64,000 nt of DNA from Albimonas pacifica (GTDB taxonomy: Bacteria > Pseudomonadota > Alphaproteobacteria > Rhodobacterales > Rhodobacteraceae): assembly GCF_900113695.1 (NCBI RefSeq), contig NZ_FOQH01000007.1:124001-188000 (forward strand), written 5' to 3'. The notes below the pieces were generated by a model. That model was given only the letters and a program-made list of their open reading frames with translations. It made no database searches and was not told the DNA's origin. The position numbers and the translations under genes were made by a program. Positions 8,699 through 17,943 of the stretch are shown one piece after another (position 1 is the first letter of the stretch; every line of letters begins with the position of its first letter).

Positions 8699-9297
8699 CC
8701 CCGCTGCCGCCCCTCGAGACGGCGCGGCTGATCCTGCGCCCGTTCCGCGACGCCGACCTCGCCCCCTTCGCGCGGCTGAACGGCGACGCCGGGCTGATGC
8801 GCCATTTCCCCGCCGCGCTGACCCTGGCCGAGACCGAGGCGCTGGTCGCGCGCATCGAGGCGACCCGCGCCCGCAACGGCTTCTGCTTCGAGGCGGTGGA
8901 GGAGAAGGCGACCGGCGCCTTCCTCGGCATGGTCGGCCTCAACGCCCCCGAGTTCGAGGCGCATTTCACCCCTTGCGTCGAGCTCGGCTGGCGCCTGCTG
9001 CCCGAGGCCCACGGCAAGGGCTACGCGACCGAGGCCGCCCGCGCCCGGCTCGCCACCGCCTTCGCGGCCGCGCCTCACGGCCTCGACCGCGCGGAGGTCG
9101 TGGCCTTCGCGGCGCAGGGCAACGCCCCCTCCCGCGCGGTGATGGCGCGGCTGGGCATGACCCGCGACCCCGCGGACGATTTCGATCACCCCGCCCTGCC
9201 GCTAGGCTCCCCCCTGCGCCGCATGGTGCTCTACCGCATTCGCCGGGCGCCCCCGGCCCCTGCCCCTGGAGGCCAGCCATTCGGAGGCCCGAGATGA
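8695..9297 (+). CDS. GNAT-family N-acetyltransferase
   Basis: 200 residues, RimJ/RimL-like subfamily. It opens with LETARLILRPFRDADLAPFA, the usual first strand and helix. The acetyl-CoA pyrophosphate-binding motif A appears as LGWRLLPEAHGKGYATEA, followed by a motif-B-like AQGNAPSRAVMARLGM. Overlaps ParA upstream and GntR downstream by ATGA quadruplets, so all three are probably made from one message. The last 15 residues are Pro/Gly-rich and probably disordered. Substrate is unknown: a ribosomal protein N-terminus, an antibiotic or a metabolite are all possible. Confidence 0.88.
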   Translation: MTPLPPLETARLILRPFRDADLAPFARLNGDAGLMRHFPAALTLAETEALVARIEATRARNGFCFEAVEEKATGAFLGMVGLNAPEFEAHFTPCVELGWRLLPEAHGKGYATEAARARLATAFAAAPHGLDRAEVVAFAAQGNAPSRAVMARLGMTRDPADDFDHPALPLGSPLRRMVLYRIRRAPPAPAPGGQPFGGPR

Positions 9298-9929
9298 CGC
9301 GCGACGGCGCGCCCGACGCCTACGCCCTGATCCTCGACGCGATCGACCGGGGCAAGTACCCCCCCGGCGCCCGCCTGGTGGAGACCGAGCTCGCCGAGCG
9401 GTTCGGCGTCTCGCGCACCCCGATCCGCGAGGCGCTGGGCCGGCTGGAGACGCAGGGCGTCGTCGCCCACGACGGCCGCCGCGGGCTGGTGGTGGCGTCC
9501 CTCGACCACAACCAGCTCGGCGAGCTCTACGAGGTCCGCGCGGTGGTCGAGGGCCTCGCCGCCCGGCTCGCCGCCCGCCATGCCGCCCCCGAGGAGCAGG
9601 CGCTGCTGCGTCGCCTCGTGGAGGACAGCCGCCGCATGACCCACGACGCCGAGGCGCTGCGCGACAACAACCGCCGCTTCCACCGGCAGCTCCACCTCGC
9701 CTCGCACAACCGCTATCTCAACACGATGCTCGACGGCATCCGCCGCTCGATGGCGCTGCTGACGCTGACCTCGCTGGCCGACCCGACCCGCGGGGCCGAG
9801 ACGGTGGAGGAGCACGACGCCATCGCCCGCGCCGTCGAGACCCGCGACGAGGACGCCGCCGACGCCGCCGCCCGCCTGCACATCTCCCGCGCCTACGAAA
9901 CCCGCCTGAAGATGGAGGCCGAGCGATAA
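9294..9929 (+). CDS. GntR-family transcriptional regulator, FCD subfamily
   Basis: 211 residues. The N-terminal winged helix has PGARLVETELAERFGVSRTP followed by IREALGRLETQG, the canonical GntR recognition helix. The C-terminal all-helical FCD ligand-binding domain contains RFHRQLHLASHN and VEEHDAIARAVETRD, whose Asp/His residues normally coordinate a metal and an organic-acid effector. A strong GGAGG precedes the ATG by 6 nt although the gene also overlaps the GNAT stop. The target genes are not evident. The operon partners ParA and GNAT are not typical metabolic targets. Confidence 0.9.
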   Translation: MTRDGAPDAYALILDAIDRGKYPPGARLVETELAERFGVSRTPIREALGRLETQGVVAHDGRRGLVVASLDHNQLGELYEVRAVVEGLAARLAARHAAPEEQALLRRLVEDSRRMTHDAEALRDNNRRFHRQLHLASHNRYLNTMLDGIRRSMALLTLTSLADPTRGAETVEEHDAIARAVETRDEDAADAAARLHISRAYETRLKMEAER

Positions 9930-10115
9930 GGGCGCCCCGCCGCCCGCGCGAGCGCCCGGCCGCCCCCCACCCCGCGGCGCCGGGCGCCGACGGGCGGGAT
10001 TCTCCGGCCGCCGGCGTCCCCGGGGAGGCGGTTAACGCTGATTTGCGCGCCGGCGGGCGGTTTCCGCCCCTCGGGCGCCTTCAACGACTCGTTAGGGAAA
10101 GTTAAGTCTCGACCC

Positions 10116-10583
10116 ATGAGATCGTTCCGCACCGCCTCCCGCCTCGCCTGCGCCCTGCCCGCCGTGCTGGCCGCCGCGTTCGCCCTCCCCGCCCTCGCGG
10201 GGGCGGAGGACGCGCCCACCCGCGAGCAGCTCGCCGCCGAGGGCCAGGACCTGAGCCCGGAGGAGTGGCAGGCCCTCGTGGGCGGCCGCACCGTTTGGTA
10301 CCGCATCTCCGGCGAGGTCTGGGGGCGCGAGAGCTACCGCGCCGAACCCGGCCGCGTCACCTTCCAGTTCCCCGACGGGGAGTGCCTGGAGGCGAGCTGG
10401 ACCTATTCCGAGCCCTGGTTCTGCTTCGACTTCGGCGCGGCGCTGGGCGGCGGCCCGCCGCACTGCTTCCGCCACATCCGCTACCAGGACCAGCTCTGGG
10501 CGCTGTCGCGTCTGGGCGAGCCGCAGTCGATCGACCGCATCGACGCGACCCCGCTGACCTGCGGCGTCGACCCCACGAGCTGA
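10116..10583 (+). CDS. Small secreted protein of unknown function
   Basis: 155 residues. A signal peptide (residues 1 to about 29, ending ALAGAED) precedes a compact domain with four or more cysteines and many aromatics: GGRTVWYRISGEVWGRESYR, GECLEASWTYSEPWFCF, PHCFRHIRYQ and PLTCG. The pattern of W/Y-rich strands and paired cysteines suggests an oxidised periplasmic beta-fold. I do not recognise a named family. The upstream 186 bp (9930-10115) includes an A/T-richer stretch just before the gene, probably its promoter. Convergent with the nucleotidyltransferase gene 30 bp downstream. Confidence 0.7.
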   Translation: MRSFRTASRLACALPAVLAAAFALPALAGAEDAPTREQLAAEGQDLSPEEWQALVGGRTVWYRISGEVWGRESYRAEPGRVTFQFPDGECLEASWTYSEPWFCFDFGAALGGGPPHCFRHIRYQDQLWALSRLGEPQSIDRIDATPLTCGVDPTS

Positions 10584-10613
10584 CCGGAGCCTCGGGACCG
10601 GGGCGCGACCCCC

Positions 10614-11687
10614 TCAGATCCGGCGCAGGAAACGGCGCAGGCGGGAGGGGTTGAGGCTGCCCAGCGCCAGGTGCTCCAGCGTGTCGAGAGAGGTCAGCGT
10701 GTCCCAGACCTGGCCGCGCCGGTCCGCCTCCCGCCAGCGCTCGGCGAGGGCGGGGTCGGCGAGCGCGGCCAGCACCTCCTCGACCCAGGCGGCGTGGCGC
10801 GCCTCCCAGCCCGCGGGGGCCGGCGTTTCCCAGACGCGGGCCATCAGCGCCGCGAAGCTCTGGAACGCCTTGCGCGGCCGGCCGGAGGGGAAGCGCGCCG
10901 CCGCCGCCTCGACGTCGGCGGGCCCGCCGGGCGCGGCCTCCGGCCCGTCGCGGGTCAGCAGCCGCCAGTCCAGCGCGTCGCGCAGCCGAAGCGAGCGGCG
11001 CTGCCGCCGGCGGTCGGCGACCTGGGCGTGGTGGACGAGATGCACCAGCCGGTCCTCGGCGGTGGGGATGCGCAGTCCTGGCACGCCCGTGGCGAGCGAG
11101 CGCGCGCGGATCTCGCGCAGCGGCCCGCCGCGCGACCAGCCGGTGCGGGTGTGCAGCTCCACGGTCGCGGCGCCGCCGGGCGGGGGGTAGAGGGCGGGGA
11201 AGTGGTAGTCGGTGGCCACGTAGGCCTCTGCGTCGCCGGTGTAGCCGGCGCCGCGCAGGGCGTCGACGGCGCCCGGCAGGTCGTCGGGCGCCACCAGCAG
11301 GTCGAGGTCGAGCATCTCGCGCCAGGGCGCAGGCTCGCCGCCCGCCTGGGCGATGGCCGCGGCGCCCTTCAGGGCCACCGCCTCGATCCCCGCGGCCGCC
11401 AGCAGCCCCGCCAGATCGCGCACCTGCGCGGCGAGCCGCGCGGCCGCGGCCTCGCGCCCCTCGATCGCGGGGCGCAGCAGCAGGCCGGCGACGGGGGCGG
11501 GCAGCGCGCGCGACAGCGCCTGGCAGACCGGCCAGGCCACGCCCTGCACCGCGGCGAAGCCCGCCAGGTCGAGCGTGCGCGCCCGGGGCGCCGGCGGCGT
11601 CGCCCCCGACTCCCAGGCCCGCAGCAGGCCCAGCGTCTCGGCCACCACCAGCGGGCCGGGGGCGGAGGCCGCCTCGGCCGCGCTCAT
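10614..11687 (-). CDS. Nucleotidyltransferase-fold family protein
   Basis: 357 residues resembling the uncharacterised nucleotidyltransferase family found in polysaccharide and lasso-peptide-like loci. Diagnostic segments are IEAVALKGAAAIAQAG, the metal-binding MLDLDLLVAPDDLPGAVDAL (a D-x-D after the KG loop) and a later VELHTRTGW with downstream HLVHHAQVADRR. The first ~100 residues are Ala-rich helices. The family's reaction is not well established; these proteins may nucleotidylate a small molecule or protein, or be catalytically idle. Single gene with a divergent HDAC-like neighbour. Confidence 0.7.
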   Translation of the reverse strand: MSAAEAASAPGPLVVAETLGLLRAWESGATPPAPRARTLDLAGFAAVQGVAWPVCQALSRALPAPVAGLLLRPAIEGREAAAARLAAQVRDLAGLLAAAGIEAVALKGAAAIAQAGGEPAPWREMLDLDLLVAPDDLPGAVDALRGAGYTGDAEAYVATDYHFPALYPPPGGAATVELHTRTGWSRGGPLREIRARSLATGVPGLRIPTAEDRLVHLVHHAQVADRRRQRRSLRLRDALDWRLLTRDGPEAAPGGPADVEAAAARFPSGRPRKAFQSFAALMARVWETPAPAGWEARHAAWVEEVLAALADPALAERWREADRRGQVWDTLTSLDTLEHLALGSLNPSRLRRFLRRI

Positions 11688-11891
11688 CGGGCGCGCCCTG
11701 TCGAACGGAGATCGCGGGGCGGGGTCAAGATCGTCGTCGGCTCCTTGCTCTGCGGCCCGGTTTGGCCCATCCCCGGGCCGACGTCCAGCGCTGCGGGGAC
11801 GCGGGGTTGGCGCCGGCCCCGCGCCCGGTCAAGGTGGCGCCCGCCGGCGCGGAGCGCTACACGCCCCGAGACATGCCGACCGGGAGACTGC

Positions 11892-12827
11892 ATGACCCTC
11901 GCCCTGATCCACCACGAATCGAGCCTCGGCCACGTCGAGCCGCCGGGCCACCCCGAGCGCGTCGACCGCATCAAGGCCGTGGCCGCGGCGCTGGAGGACG
12001 AGCGGTTCGCCCATCTGCGCCGGCTCGAGGCCGTGCCGGCCGACGAGGCGCTGCTCCGCCTCGCCCATCCGCAGCGCCACATCGACCGGATCCGTGCGGC
12101 GATCCCGGCCGAGGGCCACGCGATGCTGGACGCCGACACCTGGGTCTCCCCCGGCTCGCTCGACGCCGCCCTGCACGGCGCGGGCGCGGCGGCGCAGGCG
12201 GTGGACCTGGTGCTCGACGGCGAGGCCAACGCCGCCTTCGTCGCCATGCGCCCCCCCGGCCACCATGCCGAGCCCGAGAAGCCGATGGGCTTCTGCCTCT
12301 TCGCCAACGCCGCCATCGCCGCGCTGCACGCGCTGGAGACCCGCGGCCTGAGCCGCGTCGCCGTCGTCGACTTCGACGTGCACCACGGCAACGGCACCCA
12401 GGCGGTGCTGTGGGACGAGGGGCGGGCGACCTTCTGCTCGTCGCACCAGTGGCCCCTCTACCCCGGCACGGGGGCCGAGTCCGAGACCGGCGCCCATGGC
12501 AACGTCCACAACGCCGGCCTGCGCCCCGGCGCCGGCGGCCCCCAGTTCCGGGCGGTCTGGGAGAACCGGCTGCTGCCGGCGGTCGCCGCCGCGGCGCCCG
12601 AACTGATCATCGTCTCGGCCGGCTTCGACGCCCACCACCGCGATCCGCTGGCCGAGCTCAACCTGGTCGAGGCGGATTTCGCCTGGATCACCCACCGCAT
12701 CTGCGACCTCGCCGAGACCTGCGCGGAAGGCCGCGTCGTCTCGGTGCTGGAAGGCGGCTACGACCTGGTGGGGCTGGCGGTCTCGGCCGCGGCCCACGTC
12801 CAGGCGCTGATGGAGCGGAGCCTATGA
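11892..12827 (+). CDS. Histone-deacetylase-family (acetylpolyamine/acetoin type) hydrolase
   Basis: 311 residues of a zinc-dependent arginase/deacetylase fold. Zinc ligands and catalytic residues are visible: RPPGHHAEPEKPMGFCLFAN (tandem His), VDFDVHHGNGTQ (Asp and His ligands), SAGFDAHHRDPLAE (third ligand Asp) and LEGGYDL. Length matches bacterial class II-like deacetylases acting on acetylated small molecules or proteins. GGGAG precedes the ATG. The stop overlaps the xseB start (ATGA). This gene next to xseB-ispA-dxs is a common alphaproteobacterial arrangement; the functional reason is unclear. Confidence 0.9.
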   Translation: MTLALIHHESSLGHVEPPGHPERVDRIKAVAAALEDERFAHLRRLEAVPADEALLRLAHPQRHIDRIRAAIPAEGHAMLDADTWVSPGSLDAALHGAGAAAQAVDLVLDGEANAAFVAMRPPGHHAEPEKPMGFCLFANAAIAALHALETRGLSRVAVVDFDVHHGNGTQAVLWDEGRATFCSSHQWPLYPGTGAESETGAHGNVHNAGLRPGAGGPQFRAVWENRLLPAVAAAAPELIIVSAGFDAHHRDPLAELNLVEADFAWITHRICDLAETCAEGRVVSVLEGGYDLVGLAVSAAAHVQALMERSL

Positions 12828-13066
12828 GCGAACCGAAACCCGTCGAGGAGCTCTCCTTCGAGGAGGCCATGCGCGAGCTCGAGCAGGTGGTCGACCGGCT
12901 GGAGAGCGGGGACGCCCCGCTCGACGCCTCGATCGCCCTCTACGAGCGGGGCGCGAAGCTGAAGGCCCATTGCGAGGCGAAGCTGAAGGCCGCCGAGCTG
13001 AAGGTCGCCCAGATCGCCGAGGCGCCGGACGGGACCGTCTCGGCGCGGCCTTCGCAGGTCGACTGA
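12824..13066 (+). CDS. xseB: Exodeoxyribonuclease VII small subunit
   Basis: 80 residues, the normal length. Contains the family core LSFEEAMRELEQVVDRLESG and SIALYERGAKLKAHCEAKL, two helices that pair with the XseA large subunit in the single-strand exonuclease complex. Overlaps the deacetylase-family stop by 4 bp and is followed 2 bp later by ispA, so it is embedded in a tightly packed operon. XseA is not in this window. Confidence 0.95.
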   Translation: MSEPKPVEELSFEEAMRELEQVVDRLESGDAPLDASIALYERGAKLKAHCEAKLKAAELKVAQIAEAPDGTVSARPSQVD

Positions 13067-13068
13067 CC

Positions 13069-13995
13069 ATGGCCGTCGCGGAGGCGCCCGACTGGGCCCC
13101 CGAGTTCGCCGAGCGTCTGGCCACCGACGTCGCCATCGTCGAGGGGGCGCTCGAGTCGCTGCTGCCCGCGGCGAACCTGCTGGGCGAGCGTCCGGGTCTC
13201 GCGCCCGCCATGCGCTACGCCTCGCTGGGCGGCGGCAAGCGCCTGCGCGCCTACCTGGCGCTGGAAGCCGCCGAGCTGTTCGGCGCGCCTTCGGAGGGCG
13301 CCGAGCGGGCGGCGGCGGCCGTCGAGTGCCTGCACGCCTATTCCCTCGTCCACGACGACATGCCCTGCATGGACGACGACGACCTGCGCCGCGGCCGCCC
13401 CACGGTGCACCGGCGCTGGGACGAGGCGACGGCGGTGCTGACCGGCGACGCCCTGCAGACGCTCGCCTTCGAGATCCTCGCCGATCCCCGCACCCATGCG
13501 GACGGCGCCGTGCGCGCCGAGCTCTGCCTCGGCCTCGCCCGGGCCGCGGGGGCCGCGGGCATGGTCGGGGGCCAGGCGCTCGACATCGCCGCCGAAACCG
13601 CGGCCCAGCCCCTGAAGCTCGCCGAGATCGAGCGGCTGCAGGCCCTCAAGACCGGCGCGCTGATCGTCTTCGCCGCCGAGGCGGGGGCGATCCTGGGCCG
13701 CGCCGACCCCGCCGCGCGCGCCGCGATCCGCGGCTATGCCGAGGCGCTGGGCCGGGCCTTCCAGATCCAGGACGACGTCCTCGACGTCTCCGGCGACGCC
13801 GAGGCCGCGGGCAAGGCCCTGCGCAAGGACGCGGCCGCCGGCAAGGCCACCTTCGTCTCCCTCCTGGGGCTCGAGGGCGCCCGCGCCCGCGCCGCCGAGC
13901 TCGCGGCCGAGGCCGAGGCGACGCTCGCCCCGTTCGGCGCCCGCGCCCGCCCGCTGGCGCTGGCCGCCCGCTTCACGGTGGCGCGCCGGACGTGA
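13069..13995 (+). CDS. ispA: Polyprenyl (farnesyl/geranyl) diphosphate synthase
   Basis: 308 residues. The first aspartate-rich motif is HDDMPCMDDDDLRRGRPT, the expanded DDx4D of bacterial short-chain synthases. The second is IQDDVLDVSGD. GGGKRLRAYL supplies the diphosphate-binding basic residues. These features fit the IspA type, which condenses IPP with DMAPP/GPP to farnesyl diphosphate. It lies 2 bp after xseB and shares a GTGA with the NUDIX gene. With dxs downstream this is an isoprenoid operon feeding quinone, undecaprenyl and possibly carotenoid synthesis. Confidence 0.93.
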   Translation: MAVAEAPDWAPEFAERLATDVAIVEGALESLLPAANLLGERPGLAPAMRYASLGGGKRLRAYLALEAAELFGAPSEGAERAAAAVECLHAYSLVHDDMPCMDDDDLRRGRPTVHRRWDEATAVLTGDALQTLAFEILADPRTHADGAVRAELCLGLARAAGAAGMVGGQALDIAAETAAQPLKLAEIERLQALKTGALIVFAAEAGAILGRADPAARAAIRGYAEALGRAFQIQDDVLDVSGDAEAAGKALRKDAAAGKATFVSLLGLEGARARAAELAAEAEATLAPFGARARPLALAARFTVARRT

Positions 13996-14423
13996 GCGGC
14001 GAGGCGCCCCCGCGCCCGGTCCCCGCGGTGCTGGCGGTGACGCCCCATCGCGGCCGGGTGCTGCTGGTGCGCCGGCGCAATCCCCCCGACGCCGGCCTCT
14101 GGGGCTTTCCCGGCGGGCGCATCGAGGCGGGCGAGACGCTGCCCGCCGCCGCCGAGCGCGAGCTGCGCGAGGAGACCGGCGTCGAGGCCGACGCCCGGAC
14201 CGCCTTCGAGGCGCTGGACGCGCTCGATCGCGGGCCCGACGGCGGCCTGCGGTTCCACTACGTGCTGATCGCGGTGCTCTGCCGCTGGCGGTCGGGAACC
14301 CCCGCCGCGGCCGACGATGCGATGGAGGCGCGCTGGTGGGACCTCGACGAGATGGCGGCCTCGGACGCGCTCAGCCGCGACGTGCTGGGGGTGGCGCGGC
14401 GGGCGGCGACGCTCGCCGGCTGA
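13992..14423 (+). CDS. NUDIX hydrolase
   Basis: 143 residues starting at GTG, which overlaps the ispA stop as GTGA. The NUDIX box is intact within GGRIEAGETLPAAAERELRE plus the following ETGVE (residues about 37-61), so the metal-binding REUxEE glutamates are present. The small size and lack of extra domains suggest an MTH1/NudG- or ADP-ribose-pyrophosphatase-like house-cleaning enzyme. It sits between ispA and dxs, which raises the possibility of action on prenyl diphosphates, but nothing in the sequence shows this. Confidence 0.92.
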   Translation: MSGEAPPRPVPAVLAVTPHRGRVLLVRRRNPPDAGLWGFPGGRIEAGETLPAAAERELREETGVEADARTAFEALDALDRGPDGGLRFHYVLIAVLCRWRSGTPAAADDAMEARWWDLDEMAASDALSRDVLGVARRAATLAG

Positions 14424-14471
14424 GGCGCGCCCGGGGACGGGCGCCGGCGAAGGCGCGCCCGGGGACGGGCG
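14423..14471 (+). repeat. Two identical 21-bp direct repeats, 28-bp period
   Basis: The 21-nt unit at 14423-14443, which begins on the last base of the NUDIX stop codon, is repeated exactly at 14451-14471 in the gap before dxs. Two copies only. A local slippage duplication is the simplest explanation. Confidence 0.8.
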
Positions 14472-14591
14472 ACGGGGCCCCGTCGCCTGCGGGCGACGGC
14501 TGCGGCCCGCGCGCGCTCCTGCATTGCCCCATGGCCCTGCTTCCCCTAAGTGTCGCCGAACGCCGACCCCGCCGCCGAGCCAGGGACCCGC

Positions 14592-16532
14592 ATGACCGAT
14601 CAGCCCCAGCCTCCCGACCGCCCGCGCACCCCGCTGCTGGACCGCGTGTCGAGCCCGGCTGACATGCGCGGCTTCTCGGACTCCGAGCTGGAGCGGCTGG
14701 CCCACGAGCTGCGCGCCGAGACCATCTCGGCCGTCTCCGAGACCGGCGGCCACCTCGGCGCGGGCCTGGGCGTGGTCGAGCTGACCGTCGCCATCCACGC
14801 CGTCTTCGACACGCCGCGCGACAAGCTGATCTGGGACGTCGGCCACCAGGCCTATCCGCACAAGATCCTCACCGGCCGGCGCGACCGGATCCGCACCCTG
14901 CGCCAGGGCGGCGGGCTCTCGGGCTTCACCAAGCGCTCGGAAAGCCCCTACGACCCGTTCGGGGCGGCGCACAGCTCGACCTCGATCTCGGCGGCGCTGG
15001 GCTTCGCGGCGGCCCGCGACCTCGGCTTCGGCGAGGGCGGGCACGCCATCGCGGTGATCGGCGACGGGGCGATGTCGGCGGGCATGGCCTACGAGGCGAT
15101 GAACAACGCCGGCGCGCTGGGCTCGAAGCTGGTGGTGATCCTCAACGACAACGAGATGTCGATCGCCCCGCCCGTGGGCGCCATGTCGCGCTACCTCACC
15201 AGCCTCTGGGCCGGCGAGCCCTTCCAGGACTTCGCCGCCGTCGCCAAGGGCGCCGCCAGCCTGCTGCCGGGACCGTTCCGCGAGGGCGCGCGCCGCGCCA
15301 AGCACCTGCTGAAGGAACTCGCCGTCGGCGGCACCCTGTTCGAGGCGCTGGGCTTCTCCTACGTCGGCCCCATCGACGGGCATGACATGAGCCAGATCCT
15401 CCCCGTCCTGCGCACCGTCAAGGCGCGGGCCGACGGGCCGGTGCTGATCCACGCCATCACCCAGAAGGGCAAGGGCTACCGTCCCGCCGAGCAGAGCGCC
15501 GACCGCTACCACGGCGTCGCCAAGTTCGACGTGGCGACGGGGGCGCAGAAGAAGGCGCCCTCCAACGCCCCCTCCTACACCAAGGTCTTCGCCCAGAGCC
15601 TGGTGCGCGAGGCCGAGCGCGACGAGCGCATCGTCGGCATCACCGCCGCCATGCCCGACGGCACCGGGATGGACGTCTTCGGCAAGCGTTTCCCCAACCG
15701 CATGTTCGACGTCGGCATCGCCGAGCAGCACGCGGTGACCTTCGCCGCCGGCCTCGCAGCCGCGGGCATGAAGCCGTTCTGCGCGATCTACTCGACCTTC
15801 CTGCAGCGCGCCTACGACCAGGTGGTCCACGACGTCGCCCTCCAGGGTCTGCCGGTGCGCTTCGCCATCGACCGCGCGGGACTGGTCGGCGCCGACGGCG
15901 CGACCCACGCCGGCGCCTTCGACGTGGGCTACCTCGCCAACCTGCCCGGCATGACCGTGATGGCCGCGTCGGACGAGGCCGAGCTCGCCCGCATGGTCGC
16001 CACGGCGGTGGCCCACGACTCCGGCCCCATCGCCTTCCGCTATCCCCGCGGCGAGGGCGTCGGCGTCGAGATCCCCGAGCGGCCCGAGCCGCTCGAGATC
16101 GGCCGCGGCCGCATCGTCCGCGAGGGCACCTCCGTCGCCCTCCTCTCCTTCGGCGCCCGCCTCTCCGAGGCGATGAAGGCCGCCGAGGATCTGGAGGCGA
16201 AGGGCGTCTCGGCCACCGTCGCCGACGCCCGTTTCGCCAAGCCCCTGGACCGCGAGCTGATCCTGCGCCTGGCGCGCGGGCACGCGGCCCTGATCACGCT
16301 CGAGGAAGGCGCCTCGGGCGGCTTCGGCGCCCAGGTCCTGCACCTGCTGGCGACCGAGGGCGCGCTGGACCGCGGCCTCGCGGTGCGGCCGATGACGCTG
16401 CCCGACGTGTTCCAGGACCACGACTCGCCCGCGGCGATGTACGTGCAGGCCGGGTTGGACGCCGAACACATCGTGGCGACCGCCCTCTCCGCCCTGGGCG
16501 TGGCCCAGATCGGCAAGGCCGGGCGCGGCTGA
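14592..16532 (+). CDS. dxs: 1-deoxy-D-xylulose-5-phosphate synthase
   Basis: 646 residues, full length. Catalyses the first MEP-pathway step, thiamine-diphosphate-dependent condensation of pyruvate with glyceraldehyde 3-phosphate. Seen: [16 protein letters not shown] near residue 50, [15 protein letters not shown], the ThDP/Mg motif [34 protein letters not shown] with the catalytic Glu, and YPRGEG. The ATG at 14592 follows an AGGGA site. An upstream ATG at 14550 is in frame but lacks the family's N-terminus. It follows ispA and NUDIX after 168 bp and probably shares their transcription. Confidence 0.96.
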   Translation: MTDQPQPPDRPRTPLLDRVSSPADMRGFSDSELERLAHELRAETISAVSETGGHLGAGLGVVELTVAIHAVFDTPRDKLIWDVGHQAYPHKILTGRRDRIRTLRQGGGLSGFTKRSESPYDPFGAAHSSTSISAALGFAAARDLGFGEGGHAIAVIGDGAMSAGMAYEAMNNAGALGSKLVVILNDNEMSIAPPVGAMSRYLTSLWAGEPFQDFAAVAKGAASLLPGPFREGARRAKHLLKELAVGGTLFEALGFSYVGPIDGHDMSQILPVLRTVKARADGPVLIHAITQKGKGYRPAEQSADRYHGVAKFDVATGAQKKAPSNAPSYTKVFAQSLVREAERDERIVGITAAMPDGTGMDVFGKRFPNRMFDVGIAEQHAVTFAAGLAAAGMKPFCAIYSTFLQRAYDQVVHDVALQGLPVRFAIDRAGLVGADGATHAGAFDVGYLANLPGMTVMAASDEAELARMVATAVAHDSGPIAFRYPRGEGVGVEIPERPEPLEIGRGRIVREGTSVALLSFGARLSEAMKAAEDLEAKGVSATVADARFAKPLDRELILRLARGHAALITLEEGASGGFGAQVLHLLATEGALDRGLAVRPMTLPDVFQDHDSPAAMYVQAGLDAEHIVATALSALGVAQIGKAGRG

Positions 16533-16760
16533 GGCCCGGGCCGGGCCCTTTCCAGGGGTCAGCGCCGCGGCGCTTGACCTCGGCGGAGACGCGGGGCGAG
16601 ATCGCCGCGCCGATCCTCGCCCGAGCGGAGCGCCCATGCCCCACGCCGTCCCCGACCTCTCCGCTCTCCCGCCGGCCGCGCCCGCCGCGCCGTGCGCCCG
16701 GGCGCGCGGCGGCGACGTCGCGGCCGTCGCCCCGGCGGGCCGGGCCGGGAGCCCCGCACG

Positions 16761-17846
16761 ATGACCGCGTCCCGGGACCGGGCGGACCTGATCCGCGCCC
16801 ATTTCCGCACCCAGGCCGCCGCCTGCGAACGGCTCGGCTCCCCCTTCACCGCCGCCCTGCTGGCCGGGCTGGCCGAGCGCATGGAGCCCGCGGGCGCGCT
16901 CGAGGCTCGGGTGCTCTCCTGGCCCGGCGACCCGGGCGACGACGCGCTGGCGCTGCGCGTGGCGGGCGCGCTGCACGCGCTCGCCCGCGCGGGCCGGGAC
17001 CCGGAGGTCGCCGCCGCCTGGCCGCCCCGCGCCGAGGGCGACGCGGTCGCCGTCGCCCGCGCCGCATTCGTGCGGCAGGCCGAGTGGCTCGCCCCCTGGC
17101 TCGACGGCCCGCCGCAGACCAACGAGACCGGCCGCTCCGGCGCCCTGCTGGGCGGGCTGCTGGCCCTGGCCGATCTGACCGGCGGAATGCCGGTGGAGCT
17201 GCTGGAGATCGGCGCCTCGGCCGGGCTCAACCAGAACCTCGACGCCTTCCGCTACGACTTCGGCGACGGGCGCGCATGGGGGCCGCCCGACTCCCCCGTC
17301 CTCGTGCGGCACGCGTGGCGCGGCGCGCCCCCGCCCCTCGACGCGCGGCTCGAAATCGCGGCGCGCGCGGGCTGCGACCTCAACCCGCTCGACGCCGCCG
17401 ACCCCGCGGCGCGGGCGCGGCTGCTGGCCTATATCTGGCCCGACCAGGCCGAGCGCCTGGCCCGCGCCGAGGCCGCCGTCGCGCTGGCCGTCGCCCGCCC
17501 CCGCCCGATCGAGACGGCCGACGCCGCCGCCTGGCTGGAGACCCGCCTCGCCGCCCCGCAGCCCGAGGGGCGGGCCCGCGTCGTGATGCACTCGATCATG
17601 TGGCAGTACATGCCCGCCGCGGTGCAGGCGCGCATCGCCGCCGCCCTGACCGCGGCCGCCGCACGCGCCACGGCCGCGCGCCCCTTCGCCTGGCTGCGCA
17701 TGGAGCCGGACGGAGAGACGGGCTCGGCCGCCGTGACCCTGACGCTCGCGCCCGAGGGGGGCGAGCGGCTGCTGGCGCGCACCGACTTCCACGGCCGCTG
17801 GACCGACTGGGCGGGGCGAGCCCCCGCGCCCGATACGGAAAAATGA
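16761..17846 (+). CDS. DUF2332 family protein
   Basis: 361 residues matching the DUF2332 family. Recognised by FRTQAAACERLGSPFTAALL at the N-terminus, the central PVELLEIGASAGLNQNLDAF (a methyltransferase-like glycine loop), and MHSIMWQYMP near residue 275. The GASAGLN loop resembles a Rossmann-type cofactor site, but no function is established for the family. The start ATG gives the usual N-terminus. The 228 bp before it contain a GGGCC-rich inverted repeat just past the dxs stop that may weakly terminate dxs. Confidence 0.85.
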   Translation: MTASRDRADLIRAHFRTQAAACERLGSPFTAALLAGLAERMEPAGALEARVLSWPGDPGDDALALRVAGALHALARAGRDPEVAAAWPPRAEGDAVAVARAAFVRQAEWLAPWLDGPPQTNETGRSGALLGGLLALADLTGGMPVELLEIGASAGLNQNLDAFRYDFGDGRAWGPPDSPVLVRHAWRGAPPPLDARLEIAARAGCDLNPLDAADPAARARLLAYIWPDQAERLARAEAAVALAVARPRPIETADAAAWLETRLAAPQPEGRARVVMHSIMWQYMPAAVQARIAAALTAAAARATAARPFAWLRMEPDGETGSAAVTLTLAPEGGERLLARTDFHGRWTDWAGRAPAPDTEK

Positions 17847-17943
17847 GCGCGTTTCGCCCCGCGCCGACGCCGCCCGCGCCTTGCGCCGCGGGCGGCGCGC
17901 CGCGATACCGGGACGGACCCGCCGACCCTCGCCCGAGGTGCCG

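Noticed and set aside
13992..14423. NUDIX protein as isopentenyl-diphosphate isomerase (idi) because it sits between ispA and dxs
   Set aside because: At 143 residues with a standard REUxEE box it is shorter than Idi and lacks the Cys/His metal ligands and active-site cysteine expected for that enzyme.
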